DNA of 64,000 nucleotides from Lota lota (Eukaryota; Chordata; Actinopteri; Gadiformes; Lotidae), in assembly GCA_026745465.1 (NCBI GenBank), contig JACYXH010000015.1, forward strand, positions 42,501 through 106,500. The letters run 5' to 3'. Under the pieces are notes generated by a model, which worked only from the letters and a program-made list of their open reading frames with translations, was not told the origin of the DNA and did not search any database. Positions 25,873 to 51,273 of the stretch are shown here, piece by piece. The translations under genes and the position numbers were made by a program. The stretch's first letter is position 1, and each line of letters starts with the position of its first letter.

Positions 25873-26140
25873 TCACACTTCATTACACTTGTGTGGCTGG
25901 AGATGTAGATCCAGGCAGTGGTTGCCGCAAGGCTTGAATCGGTGTTGGATCGGAAGCACAACAACGGACCGAGCACACGTCCCAACCACGCGTTTCAGCT
26001 CGTGGTAACGGGTTGGAAGAGCATCACGCCGACCGCGGCCAGCACCACTTTAATCTCACTTCTCATTCACTTGTCTTGCGTTGTTTTCCCAGGGTGAGCC
26101 AAGCCTTCCTGCCTGCCTGCCTGCTAGCCGCAGGGCTAAA

Positions 26141-34245
<8,105 letters not shown>

Positions 34246-34650
34246 CCCCCCCCCCCCCCCCCACCCCCCCGACGAGAGACTATGGCCTTGAACAGTGTTT
34301 GTTCAGCGGAAAACATTTGAAATGGTTTATAAAGAGGGCTGCGAGGTAAACACCGGGAACGATCACCCACCCCCCCCCCCCCCCCCCCCCCAATGACCCC
34401 GAGGCTCTGAAGGAAGACGAAGATGAACACCACCTGCTGAAGCCAGCCGGCCCCGGCGTTGAGTGGGCGTGCGCTCACCTGTTGGATGGACACCCCTGTG
34501 TGGGACAGACGGACGTCAGCGCAGACATCTGCGGGCCTTTCCCTCTGGTTTACGTACGGTTTGAAGTTAATATGTCAAAACCAGGAGCGGCCCGGGACTC
34601 TTCCCTGGCGCGCCTGGCGCGGCTGGCTTCGTGCCGTGGGGAGACGCACA

Positions 34651-34727
34651 CCTGTGTGTGTTGTCGCACACCTGTGTGTTTTGTCGCACACCTGTGTGTT
34701 TTGTCGCACACCTGTGTGTGTGTGTGT
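34651..34727. repeat. 20-bp tandem repeat in tbl1x 3' UTR
   Basis: Four copies of a unit containing GTCGCACACCTGTGTGT, ending in (GT)n. Confidence 0.85.
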
Positions 34728-36222
34728 TCTGTCGACTGATACTGAAATGGAGGGTTATTCTTTTGGTTTGGGTTTTTTATTTCGTTTCTTTTTTATTTTC
34801 CAACACATTCGTTCATGTCCTAGCCGTCACCCCGAGACGTGAGGAAAGTGACCAGTGATCCGCATCCATGACAACGGTTGGTAACCACGGTTATTGTTGT
34901 TGCGTAAACGTTGTTAGGAAGATATGCCGTTACGGTGTGGCTCCATCCTGATCATCATCAAGGTCTCAGAGAGGAAGAGGAACCCACAGCTGGTTTTATT
35001 TACTTTCTTTTTTCTTTTTCTTACTTTTTTTGGCGTATTCAACCTAGCAGTCCCCGCGATGTGAAAAGTGCCGTTTCCTACGTGCATTTCCTCAAATTCG
35101 GATGTAAATTGAATGAATGTAAAGTAATGTCAATGAAATGAACACAGATTTATATACTGTGTATATACACGTTTCTATACAGTACGGCTTAAGGCCATCT
35201 GTAGAAGCCCGTCACCACGGCAACACGCGCTCCCACCCCCCCCCCCCACCTGGGACGTTTTCAACATGGATGTAATGTGCACCCGAGACGGGACATGTGA
35301 TCTCAGTGTGTGTACTGACGGCCAATCCTGCGTACTTTCTGTCTAGGACGTGTGTCCGGTGGGTGAGGAGAGGGAGGGATGGGGGAGGGAGGGGGGGGGG
35401 GAGGGAGGGAGGGAGGGGGGGGTACTGACCGCTGTCGTGCTTAACCCATCACGAGACATATCGTCCCTGGTCCATGACCCCATGTACTGTTTGGTGCGGG
35501 TTCTACACGGTGGTTCTACACGTTCCACCAACAGGTGACGGAACGTGGGCGCCATCTCATTCCCCGGCGTTCGCACCCCTCTCGTCCGCGTCGGCCTACT
35601 GAAAGTTCACCGCACATTATGACTGGAGTGGTCCAATAGGAAAGCATGAAACTAGAGTTCCGCTGGGGCCAGCAGAAGAGGGTTTGAGGTTCCCTCGTAG
35701 CGCAGCCAGCCGACCTGGGGGTCGGACTTTATGTTGGAGAAGGCCTGCAGCGTCTGCTCCTGCTCATTTGGGTTCTCATGTAAAAACAGCCGTACACAAC
35801 TCCAACTAACGTCGTTACTTTGATAAGCCTTTCCTCCGTCTGGTTCGTCTTCTCTCGCAGTCGCACTTGTGGGAGCAAGTGTACTTTTCTCAGATCGTGG
35901 GCGTTAATTGCAGAAAGTTGGTCTTTTGCAGATTTTTATTCTTTTTTTTGTCGGTTTGTTTTCTTTTGTCTCTTAATTTACGTCATACTTTGGCGTCGAT
36001 GGATGTCTCACAGTTTGTTAGTTTTTTGGCTTGTTAATTGGCTTAGAGCCATTATTGTCTGTGTCAGACTGAGAATTGGGCTGGTGTTGGCGGCCATCTT
36101 GGCTTGCCGAGAAGCCCGGTGTGGAATTAGTGACGTGAGAGCCGCCATCTTGTTTCCCACCCCCTGTTCAGGGTTTGGTCACCTGTTTCAAAGACAAAAC
36201 AATGAAGTCACTCGATGTCTCA

Positions 36223-36228
36223 AATAAA
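36223..36228 (+). terminator. tbl1x poly(A) signal
   Basis: AATAAA, the first on the plus strand after the tbl1x stop codon. The expected cleavage site is about 36238-36258. Confidence 0.6.
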
Positions 36229-36270
36229 TCACTCTATTTTGATATCAGAAAGCAATGAGTCCTATTTGTT

Positions 36271-36276
36271 TTTATT
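36271..36276 (-). terminator. gpr143 poly(A) signal
   Basis: TTTATT on plus (AATAAA on minus), the first I find downstream of the gpr143 stop. The expected cleavage site is about 36241-36261, overlapping the predicted tbl1x 3' end. Confidence 0.55.
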
Positions 36277-36870
36277 TGTTTTTATGTATGAAGTACACAT
36301 TGTACAAAGCTTACAGAGGGAAGTTGTTACTTCAAACTATGACTTGGGGTGAGACAAAGAATATTACCATCAGTGGAATCATAATGTGAATAACGTTTAA
36401 TAGTTGATCAAATACATGAGAAATAAATCAAATACACAAAGGAATGCTAGAATCGTTGGAAGCTAAATAATTTGTTGACTCTCAAAAGGAAAATCTCACA
36501 TGAGTTGACATGTGTTTTATGTTTGTGCTTCTGCAAAAAAGTGTCTGGATTTGTATTTTTAATACCTATTGGACTGTAAAATCTTACCTTCAAAATATTG
36601 AAGCACATTTAAATGGTCACCCTATCAGTTAGCTCATGGATCAAGGATCTACTCATGGATCAAGGATCTACTCATCTCAGGCTCTGGCTTTGAGGAGAAA
36701 ATGGATTGATTCATTAACCATGTCAAAAACCATGATCACTTTGTAAAGTCTACAAGGAGAAGAAACGAAGGTCAGAGGAAAACCTATGCCACGGTTGACA
36801 CATTCCCCAGTATTCCCACCGCAATATCTGAATCACTGGTCGTCCTTTTTCATTGAGTTTACTCAGGGTG

Positions 36871-37019
36871 GATATGATGTCATGGGTAGACTGGGGTGGT
36901 ATGATGTCATGGGTAGACTGGGGTGGTATGATGTCATGGGTAGACTGGAGTGGTATGATGTCATGGGTAGACTGGGGTGGCATGATGTCATGGGTAGACT
37001 GGGGTGGTATGATGTCATG
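36871..37019. repeat. 27-bp minisatellite directly after the gpr143 stop
   Basis: Five full units and a partial one of a 27-bp sequence containing TATGATGTCATGGGTAGAC, in the gpr143 3' UTR, ending 3 bases from the stop codon. Because 27 is a multiple of three, the gpr143 frame stays open through the array (MTSYHPSLP repeated) and stops shortly after it. Confidence 0.93.
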
Positions 37020-37021
37020 CG

Positions 37022-43520
<6,499 letters not shown>

Positions 43521-43600
43521 CGGACAGGTTGGAGACCAGGATACGGTGTCAGAACGAAAGGAAATGAAACGGGGGAAATGTTTGAGTCCACGGCCTAACT

Positions 43601-43601
<1 letters not shown>

Positions 43602-43667
<66 letters not shown>
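43602..43667. repeat. AG microsatellite upstream of gpr143
   Basis: About 32 AG units, 80-150 bases upstream of the gpr143 start codon. Confidence 0.97.
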
Positions 43668-43670
<3 letters not shown>

Positions 43671-43684
43671 ACGGGGTTGAATCA

Positions 43685-43693
43685 TCATGTGCT
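43685..43693 (-). promoter_or_regulatory. M-box-like MITF site upstream of gpr143
   Basis: TCATGTGCT matches the core of the M-box (AGTCATGTGCT) of pigment-cell promoters, 165 bases upstream of the gpr143 ATG. MITF is a known regulator of mammalian GPR143; action here is inferred. Confidence 0.45.
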
Positions 43694-44186
43694 TCTGTTT
43701 AATCCCCCCCAGTCATGGCTTAACTATGCCGGACCATTCCACAGAGTACCGACAAAGGCCTGTTGTTTGACATTCGGGGAGTGGATACGTTTGGTTTCAT
43801 TGATGATGTTTGGTCAGGATGTCATGTTTTCAGCTTGAATAGCGAAACTTGACTTGGTTCCGCGGATATTAAATGAAGAGTGAAAAAACAAAGGAAGGTT
43901 GAAAATAGTCCCGTTTTTCTCTGGACCACAATCAACTTGTAAATGTATAAATGGATCATTATGATCTGATTTGCACTGTTTTGCTGTAATGTGTTACTTA
44001 ATTAGTATTATTTTCCATCCGATGTGCAGTCACTAAAATAAATCCAATGCTTGTGTTTTCTATTTCGTCCTTACGACCAGACGCTGGAACTACTTGGCCC
44101 CAGATGTCAATATCCGTTTGGATCTCAATTCCAAACGGATAATTAGGGTTCTGTGTGGTCGGCTCCTCTCGGTCTGCTCTCTGTTG

Positions 44187-44200
44187 GCGCCATCTGCTGG
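44187..44200 (-). promoter_or_regulatory. CTCF-like motif, minus orientation
   Basis: GCGCCATCTGCTGG fits the reverse complement of the CTCF core at every position, and sits between gpr143 and asb9. Confidence 0.55.
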
Positions 44201-44893
44201 TCGATCACGAGTCGACACGTGTCTGGCATGCGGGGAATCCATGTGAATTGAAATGCATGACATGGCATGCGAGTAGGCAAACCCTTTGAACACAACCCTG
44301 ACATTATCAAGTCACAAGTCTAACTTGCATTAATTCATGCATTTATTAATTCAGGTCTCCATAAGCTACAGCCCAGAGAATCGTATCTATAGGGCCGTTT
44401 TTTTTTAGAATGTTAGTCTTCGTTTTATTTAAACTACTTTAACCTCCTGGTGGCTATTGACGTGCTAATCACTAACTGGGCTGTTGACTCTGCCCTGACC
44501 TAGCAGGTAAACATTGCAGAACTTCTACTTTTCGTTGTAGGCCCGGCTGGATATGACCCTAGAACACCTCCCCCTCCTCTTCCTCACCCCCTCCCCTTCC
44601 TCACCCCCCCCCCCCCTCTCCCTCACCCCCCCCCCCCCCCCCCCCCATGTTCTTTGCTCCTGGCTGCAGGGTTTGGGTGTTGACTACAACAGCGGTGTCA
44701 TGTTACAGACCTGTAGAACAGGAACCAGCAGCAATGCAGTGGTTTGACGCCTCACCGTGTGCATCGAAGCCTGATTGGCAAACCGGGGAAGGAAATGACA
44801 TCACAAGGTCTGCCCACACACACACACACACACACACACAGTGGGAGCGTGGAGAGCGCAGAGCCTTGTCGTTTGGAGGGTTTGGAGGCAGCC

Positions 44894-44978
44894 ATGTCCG
44901 AGGCTAACAGGGACGAGGAACATGCCGCTGCTCAGGGACCTGGACCAGTCCTTTTCTTCTCCAACCCTTTGATGAGCG
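44894..44978 (+). CDS. asb9: asb9 coding exon 1
   Basis: Residues 1-28, ending FFSNPLMS, the ASB9 signature. Donor AGCG|GTGAGT. Confidence 0.85.
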
Positions 44979-47900
44979 GTGAGTCTCACCCCAGGAGCTC
45001 AGGAGCTGAGGCTGGCATGCATTTGACACACGCATGCATGCACGCACGCGCACGCACACACGCACACACACACAAACACGCATGCACACACATACGAATG
45101 TATCTTACTATGCTTGTGTATTTTAAGGAATTTTGACTGTGTCTGTCTGTCGGATGCTTTAACACAGCACTTACTTACTTAAGTGCCAACACAACAATTA
45201 CCTCTGTAATATGACACTAACTGTGTAACTAAACCTCTCTATAGCCCTGCTATTGCTGTAATATATCTACATTTCTTTATCTTCACATCTCTATCGCTGT
45301 AATATCTGCCTATCTCTGTGAATGGACACTATTTATTTCTGTAAAACCTCTCTGTTTATCTGTCTTTGTAATGTAATCTTTGATATCTCTGTAATATCTC
45401 TCTATCTCTGTAATACATGCCATCGATCTCTGTGATGTGTGTCCTCAGACAGCCTGACTGGTCTCCATCTTGTCTCTGTGACGTGTGTCCTCAGACAGCC
45501 TGACTGGTCTCCATCTTGTCTCTGCGACGTGTGTCCTCAGACAGCCTGACTGGTCTCCATCTTGTCTCTGTGACGTGTGTCCTCAGACAGCCTGACTGGT
45601 CTCCATCTTGTCTCTGGGACGTGTGTCCTCAGACAGCCTGACTGGTCTCCATCTTGTCTCTGGGACGTGTGTCCTCAGACAGCCTGACTGGTCTCCATCT
45701 TGTCTCTGTGATGTGTGTCCTCAGACAGCCTGACTGGTCTCCATCTTGTCTCTGGGACGTGTGTCCTCAGACAGCCTGACTGGTCTCCATCTTGTCTCTG
45801 TGACGTGTGTCCTCAGACAGCCTGACTGGTCTCCATCTTGTCTCTGGGACGTGTGTCCTCAGACAGCCTGACTGGTCTCCATCTTGTCTCTGTGACGTGT
45901 GTCCTCAGACAGCCTGACTGGTCTCCATCTTGTCTCTGTGACGTGTGTCCTCAGACAGCGAGTCCGACTGGTCCGCGGTCCACGATGCATCTTTTACCGG
46001 CCGGGCCCTCGCTCTGCAGACGCTGCTCAGCCAGGTGAGGCCCCGACCCCCCTCACGGTGTCACGGAGCCCCACGGGGGGGTTCCTGTCCCATACCTTAA
46101 TGCCATTGCCCCTATCCTGTGATGTAGATTCACCCTGTGTGATGATGTCCGCAGGGGGCCTGCGTGAACCTGGCCACGCTGGACCGAGTCACGCCCCTCT
46201 TCGGGGCGTGTCACCAGGGCCACGCCTTGTGCGCCCGGCTCCTGATCCAGAACGGAGCACATGTCAGTAAGATCTGCTCACTATTGCCAAACTCACTTTT
46301 TGTTCATCGCACGTCTATGGCACGCCTGTTTGGTCTTTTAATGGCCTTAGCTTCCCTCAGTTGTTCCTGGCAAAAAATGCAATTCTCACCAGTCATAATG
46401 TCAGTCTTACTATTACAATTTTCGTTCTTGCGAGTGAGATTTACATTTGTAGGAGGAGGAATTGACGCAGAGTGAAGCTACACTATTGAAAGCTAAAACG
46501 GCTTACCATATGTGTCTTTACCGATCTAACCAGACCCTACCAGACAAGTTTACTCTCCCTACTGATGAGTCACACATGGAACCCCATATACTGATTCAAC
46601 GGCCGTTCTGGCTTTGTGGATCACATCAATTATTGTTGGATTTAACTACATGTTGGCCGTAATTAGTTTGAGATTAACCCCCCCCCCCCCCCAAAAAAGC
46701 CTGCCACACACACACACACACACACACACTCTCTCAACAAGTATCCTTGTGTATGCAGAGACACACATACATAGTCATGCAAGCTTGCATATTAACTATC
46801 AGACAAACACCACCACTGTTTCACTCCAACATAACACACATGCTCAATCGCATGACCAATTCAGATTACAGTATCATTTCCAGACTCTTTTTGTGTTAAA
46901 GGAGTACAATGGAAACTTGCACAACTGTGACATTACACTATACCACCAGACTTGTTTCTTCTCAGATGTCCTATACGTAACAGATCATAGACTGTATGAC
47001 AGATTTATATAGCATGTAACAAAAACAAAGCCATCTCTGCCTTTAACTTGCACTATGTACATTTTCTACTTCACTTATTTACTCCACTAAATAATATTGG
47101 AGTCTTAGGAATTAAAGGGGGTCCCTGTGAATCCACGAGGCAATCATTCCCCCCCCCCCACCACCATCGGAAAATCTCAGATGACAGTTTGTGTAAAAGA
47201 TACAGCTTTAACTGCAGCTACAACTCCAGCCACTAGAGGCTGCTCATGAGACACGTACATAGTGCCGCTTTAACTCCCTGATAGACCACCTCGTCTCTGC
47301 ATGGCTGACCTGCTGTTCCACTCCACAGGTGAACTCAGCCACGGTGGACGGATCCACCCCCCTATCAGAGGCCTGCGCTCGGGGTCACGTGACCTGCGTG
47401 TCACTGCTCCTGCAACACGGGGCCAATCCCCTGGGGCCGGGTGGCCACGCCCCCTCCCCCATCCACATGGCTGCCGCCAAAGGTCAGAGTTCATACATTC
47501 TTGCATTCTGCACTGCAACCTAAAATAAATAAAAGACAATCATCTAGAGACACATGAGCAGATAGAATAGTTGATGCTCATGTTCTCCTAAGGAATATGG
47601 CTGTTGGATATTGTTTTCCTGCTTTATATTCCAGCAGGACGCCATTTATTCCGTTCCAGCTGGATTTGATTTATATTCTTTCGAACCTTGTCTCCACATG
47701 GTTGATATTATGGCTTTCAAAGGTGTCCCCCCAAGGTAGAATCCGCCCCAGTGCTCATGCGGGTGCTGATGGCTGTGGTGTGGGTGCAGGTCACCCGGAG
47801 TGCGTCTCCGCCCTGGTGGAGCGCGGCGCAGACGTGGATCAGCGCCGCGATCGCTCGGGCACCCCGCTCCACGCCGCCGTGGCCAATCGGCACCCGAGCA

Positions 47901-48896
47901 CGGCCAGGAAGCTGCTGCAGCTGGGTGAGGAATCCTCTCCTCGCGGGACGTGTCGCAGAAGGAAGGGCGAGCCTCGGTTTGATGCAGAGCGGGGGGGGGG
48001 GGGGGGGGGGGGGTGGGGGGGGGGGATTCACCTCTGCTCACACGCAGATACAGGTGGAAGGGGATCCACGCAGCATGAAGAAGCGCAGAGATGTTTGGTT
48101 TTTGTTGGATTGCTGGTTGTGTTGGAATTGTCATGCTAGGACACTGAGGGACGTTTCCCTTTGTTCCCTTTTCACACCCCAATGACGTTCATCTTCATCA
48201 CGCAATTAACGATCAGTCAACTATCAAATTCCTATGAAAGTCAATGTGGGAAACACCTGCTTGTGAAAACACTTAATAAGAAAGTTCAACTATTGAGACA
48301 CCCATATATGTTTTATAAGAGCTACAGATACCTTGATTCGTGTATCCAAGCATCCTCTAAAATAAGGCAATTCACTTTTATAAATTGATCTTACGTGCCT
48401 CACCGTTACTGTACTGTCCTCTGCTGCCCCCTTCAGGAGCCAGTGTGAACAGCAGCGTGGACGGCGACTCCCTGCTACACACGGCAGCCCGTCTGTCCAG
48501 CACGGAGATGGTGTCTGTCCTGATGGAGCACGGGGCCGACTGCTCCGTCAAGAACTCAGAGGGCAAACGGCCCGTTGACCTCGCGCCTCCCAATAGCCTG
48601 ATGGAGAGGATGCTGGGAAAGTCCAGAGGTATCCATAGTAACATGTAAATAGTCCCACTCCCCCTCCGTCCCATAACCAAATGATACAAGACAAGAATAA
48701 CAACAACTTGCACTTCCCTCTTGGTGTCCGCCCAGGAGTCCCGTGTCTAAAGCAGTTATGTCGGCTAAGCATCAGGAGGACTCTGGACAAGGAGAGAATT
48801 TGTGCTATCGGTGGACTAGACATACCAACAGAGTTGAAAGACTATCTTCTTTATCGGACAGTCCCCTCGGGTCAACCGACCTGCGGGAGAGTGTGA
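44894..48896 (+). CDS. asb9: ankyrin repeat and SOCS box protein 9 (ASB9), 7 coding exons
   Basis: ASB9 is the substrate-recognition subunit of an Elongin B/C-Cullin 5-RBX2 ubiquitin ligase; mammalian ASB9 binds creatine kinase. Joined exons: 44894-44978, 45955-46034, 46155-46262, 47329-47482, 47790-47924, 48437-48628, 48736-48896. Phases agree and give 304 aa (human 294). The N-terminus shares SNPLM and SDWS with human ASB9. About six ankyrin repeats follow (GRALALQTLLSQGACVNLAT, GHVTCVSLLLQHGANP, GHPECVSALVERGADVD and others). The C-terminus is a SOCS box, with BC-box LKQLCRLSIRR and a Cul5-box-like IPTELKDYLLY. I chose the ATG at 44894 to match the human N-terminal length; an in-frame upstream ATG at 44744 would add 50 low-complexity residues. 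ASB11 is the other candidate, but the N-terminus fits ASB9 better. Confidence 0.93.
45435..45954 (+). repeat. 46-bp minisatellite carrying splice-acceptor copies
   Basis: Eleven copies plus the real exon 2 edge, spaced exactly 46 bases (GTCCTCAG at 45441, 45487 and so on to 45947). Each unit holds GTGTGTCCTCAGACAGCCTG, i.e. the 3' splice site of asb9 exon 2 plus a diverged copy of its first bases (GACAGC..GACTGGTC). The array fills the last 500 bases of intron 1. Confidence 0.95.
45955..46034 (+). CDS. asb9: asb9 coding exon 2
   Basis: Residues 29-55, DSESDWSAVHDASFTGRALA LQ and on to LLSQ, start of the first ankyrin repeat. Its acceptor (GTCCTCAG) is the last member of the 46-bp repeat array. 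Chosen because SDWS..H.A matches human ASB9. Confidence 0.92.
46155..46262 (+). CDS. asb9: asb9 coding exon 3
   Basis: Residues 56-91, GACVNLATLDRVTPLFGACH onward to NGAH. The donor is CAT|GTCAGT, chosen so that VNSATVDGSTP in the next exon restores the ankyrin pattern. Confidence 0.92.
46263..47328 (+). other. asb9 intron 3
   Basis: About 1.07 kb with no exon seen. It holds a short C run and CA repeat (46677-46730) and otherwise AT-rich unique-looking DNA. Confidence 0.7.
47329..47482 (+). CDS. asb9: asb9 coding exon 4
   Basis: Residues 92-142, VNSATVDGSTPLSEACARGH, then LLLQHGANPLGPG and SPIHMAAAK. Donor AAAG|GTCAGA. Confidence 0.93.
47790..47924 (+). CDS. asb9: asb9 coding exon 5
   Basis: Residues 143-187, GHPECVSALVERGADVDQRR and GTPLHAAVANRHPSTARKLL. 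Donor CTGG|GTGAGG. Confidence 0.93.
47989..48024. repeat. poly-G run in asb9 intron 5
   Basis: Two long G runs with one T, within 100 bases after the exon 5 donor. Confidence 0.9.
48437..48628 (+). CDS. asb9: asb9 coding exon 6
   Basis: Residues 188-251, ASVNSSVDGDSLLHTAARLS, MVSVLMEHGADCSVKNSEGK and RPVDLAPPNSLMERML, the last ankyrin repeat and linker to the SOCS box. Confidence 0.94.
48736..48896 (+). CDS. asb9: asb9 coding exon 7 (SOCS box)
   Basis: Residues 252-304, GVPCLKQLCRLSIRRTLDKE and LDIPTELKDYLLYR, then a 12-residue tail and TGA. The human protein ends soon after the equivalent LKQFLLHL, so the tail is slightly longer here. Confidence 0.93.
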
Positions 48897-48956
48897 GTTT
48901 GTTCGGCGCTCAGCCACATCTCTCACCGTTACACGTTCACGGATTTCTACGTGTGG

Positions 48957-48970
48957 CCACTAGGGGGAGG
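48957..48970 (+). promoter_or_regulatory. CTCF-like motif in asb9 3' UTR (one mismatch)
   Basis: CCACTAGGGGGAGG matches the CTCF core except for A in place of C at position 12. Confidence 0.3.
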
Positions 48971-49036
48971 ACTTGAGTCACTGTAAATCGCCTTATTGAT
49001 TGTGGTTATAACGGTGGCAATATTTTTCACAATTGT

Positions 49037-49042
49037 AATAAA
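49037..49042 (+). terminator. asb9 poly(A) signal
   Basis: AATAAA 141 bases after the asb9 stop codon. Confidence 0.7.
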
Positions 49043-50779
49043 CTCCTGTGTGGACAAAACGTTAATAACTGGTTAAAAAAACATTTGTATTTTTATACGA
49101 TACGATTCTTTGGATTAAAGAAAACGGGAAATGCAAGGGCACTATATTTATGAAGCTTTTCTTTGGAGAGTAATGTAGATTGATTGCATTTGATATGTAT
49201 TAATCCTCATAAGCCTAGTTTATCCCAATGTCAACATTACAAGAAAACATTACACTGGACCTTGCATCTGAATCTTCTAAAACAGATACGAATCCTCTCA
49301 GCCATATCTGCTGTGCAAGTCACCCGTCAATAGACGTATCGATGTGGAACTCGTTGTTATTTTTAGCGGCCGTTCAGTTTGCTTTCTAACTTACAGCGCT
49401 CACTGAGCAAAGCGCTCCGAATCGCTGTGGCGCTGCACACACACACACGCACACGCACACACACACACACACACGCAGAATGATCATGGCTAAATATTAT
49501 GGGATGGTGTTTATCTGCGTCCGCAGGCCTGTGTGTCTGCAGGGTCTTCGTGCTTTGCTGGGTGTCCTGGCTGATGGCTCAGATATTAGGCTTCTCTGTA
49601 CCCCAGCCATGGGTTCTCTCTGCAGGTCCCGGACTACACCCCTCCTCTGGTACACCTTGAAGTGATGTTTTGGTCCACATCGTTTCGGCCATTTTGTCCT
49701 TTATTAGTATTAGGAATTATTTAAAAACCACAGTTTGGCCTGTCTGCTGTTGCTCATTTGAAGTGAAAACATCTATTTGTGTGCTAGTGTGTGTGTTTGT
49801 GTGTATGCATGTAGTACATCCGTACTCTGTACATCACATCCTACTTTACATGTGTAGCAGGCAGTGATCTTTGACCGTTCACCTCTCAGTGTCTGACTCC
49901 GCACCATCTTCATATTCGTCAGCGAGGGGCAGGAAATGAGAAAACAGCTTTAGGAGCGATAGACGCGGAGCAGTCATTTAGCCGAGAGGGGCTTGGATGC
50001 TGCAGATGGAACGTCTTCCTCCCCATTATAGAACGTCTTCCTCCCCATTATACCGTCAGCCCAGTGGGACTGGACTGGGCCCAGTCCGTACCAGTCTCAT
50101 TACATCTCATAGTTTATGTGCGTACCCCCCCCCACCCCCCAAGCGCGTCTCCCCCACATCCGCCATCTTGTTACTTCCAATACTCATTAACTCGACATCG
50201 ATCCCCCCCCCCCCCCCCCCGCTCCCCATGTTCCACTTGAAGCGGGGGGGGGGGGGGGGGGCGGACGCCAACAAGCAGCCCAGTTTTTCGATCTCCTTCT
50301 TTTAATCTTCTGTAGCCTGCCGGTGGTTAATGTAAGATCGATGCGGTGGAGGACTTCCTGTCTTCCTAAGGCCTCTGTGTGCGGGACGTCGGATTAATGA
50401 CATCCCAGAGAACCGCTACAAAGTAATATCTCATGTACTTGTGAGGGAACGCTGCGTTATTGAGTGTACCGCTTCAGCCTCACATATGCTGCTCTACGAG
50501 GAGCAACATTCCCTCAGGGATTTGTTTTGGTGTTGCGGGGCTCCTCGGTTAGATCCTGTGCGGGCAGTCACCTGTCCACCAAGCTTTTACCTTCGTTCTC
50601 TGGAGAGTCAGCCACTCCATCCCTCCACTCCATCAACACTCGACATTTCCTCATTCGTCCTTTGATCGGAGTGAATAAGTAACCCGGTGATGATGCAAGT
50701 GTTTGGGGGGAAACGTAAGCAATGTTGCCGAACAGCAAGTAAAGAGAGGCATAGAAAGAAAAGAAAAAAAAGCATATTA
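49043..50779. other. intergenic gap between convergent asb9 and mospd2
   Basis: No gene was recognised. It holds a short CA/CG repeat (49440-49474), a 22-bp direct duplication (GAACGTCTTCCTCCCCATTA, about 50009-50052) and the C18/G18 hairpin (50203-50261). Confidence 0.6.
50203..50261. repeat. poly-C / poly-G inverted repeat
   Basis: C18 followed by GCT (50203-50223) is the exact reverse complement of AGC followed by G18 (50241-50261), with a 17-base loop. The two homopolymers have equal length. Confidence 0.9.
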
Positions 50780-50785
50780 TTTTAT
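50780..50785 (-). terminator. mospd2 poly(A) signal candidate
   Basis: TTTATT on plus (AATAAA on minus), about 490 bases after the mospd2 stop codon. An AT-rich surround supports a 3' end here. Confidence 0.45.
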
Positions 50786-51075
50786 TACTTATAGATATGT
50801 TTCCTATTTAAAATACAATAATGTACAGTATGATCGTATAATAAAAAGACTACTCATTACTTCTTCTGAGGTTTTCAGTTTTTTTTTTGGCTAACAATAG
50901 AAATTCCAGGATCAGCCATTTAAAAAAAACATAACTTCTACTGATCTCATGTCACAGTGTAGGAAAAGAGGCTCTCCCCCTCCTGGTCACACCCTGCTGA
51001 TGCCACTGAAATGTTGCAGTATTTCCTGTCTGCCAAGACACGCCCTCCTCCCCCTTTGCCATGACAACGGCCTCA

Positions 51076-51085
51076 GAGAGAGAGC

Positions 51086-51117
<32 letters not shown>

Positions 51118-51134
51118 GAGAGAGAGACAGAGAG
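51076..51134. repeat. AG microsatellite in mospd2 3' UTR
   Basis: Interrupted (AG)n. Confidence 0.93.
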
Positions 51135-51273
51135 ACACTTGTTCTGCTCCAGTCTGGTCTGGTCCGTCCCTGTGCCAGCGTGTCTTTCCCGCCCCCCACT
51201 AGGCGTCCCCCAGAGGGGTACGGTGCGGCGCTGGAGTCCCGGGTTGGGGGGGGGGGGGGGGGGGGGGTCAAGG

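Larger units (their letters stand above)
34246..36250 (+). other. tbl1x 3' UTR
   Basis: About 2 kb without coding signal, from the stop codon to just past the first AATAAA on this strand. It contains C runs (34246-34262, 34370-34391), a 20-bp tandem repeat of TTGTCGCACACCTGTGTGT (34651-34727) and a GGGA-rich patch (35370-35420). Confidence 0.65.
43521..44893. promoter_or_regulatory. shared upstream region of gpr143 and asb9
   Basis: 1.37 kb separate the two divergent start codons. The stretch contains an AG array, the M-box-like site, a CTCF-like motif (44187), poly-C runs (44607-44646) and a short CA repeat (44818-44840). First non-coding exons or transcript starts cannot be placed. Confidence 0.45.

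Noticed and set aside
44744..44893. Upstream in-frame ATG of asb9
   Set aside because: It would add 50 residues including a His-Thr run from the CA microsatellite, absent in known ASB9 proteins.
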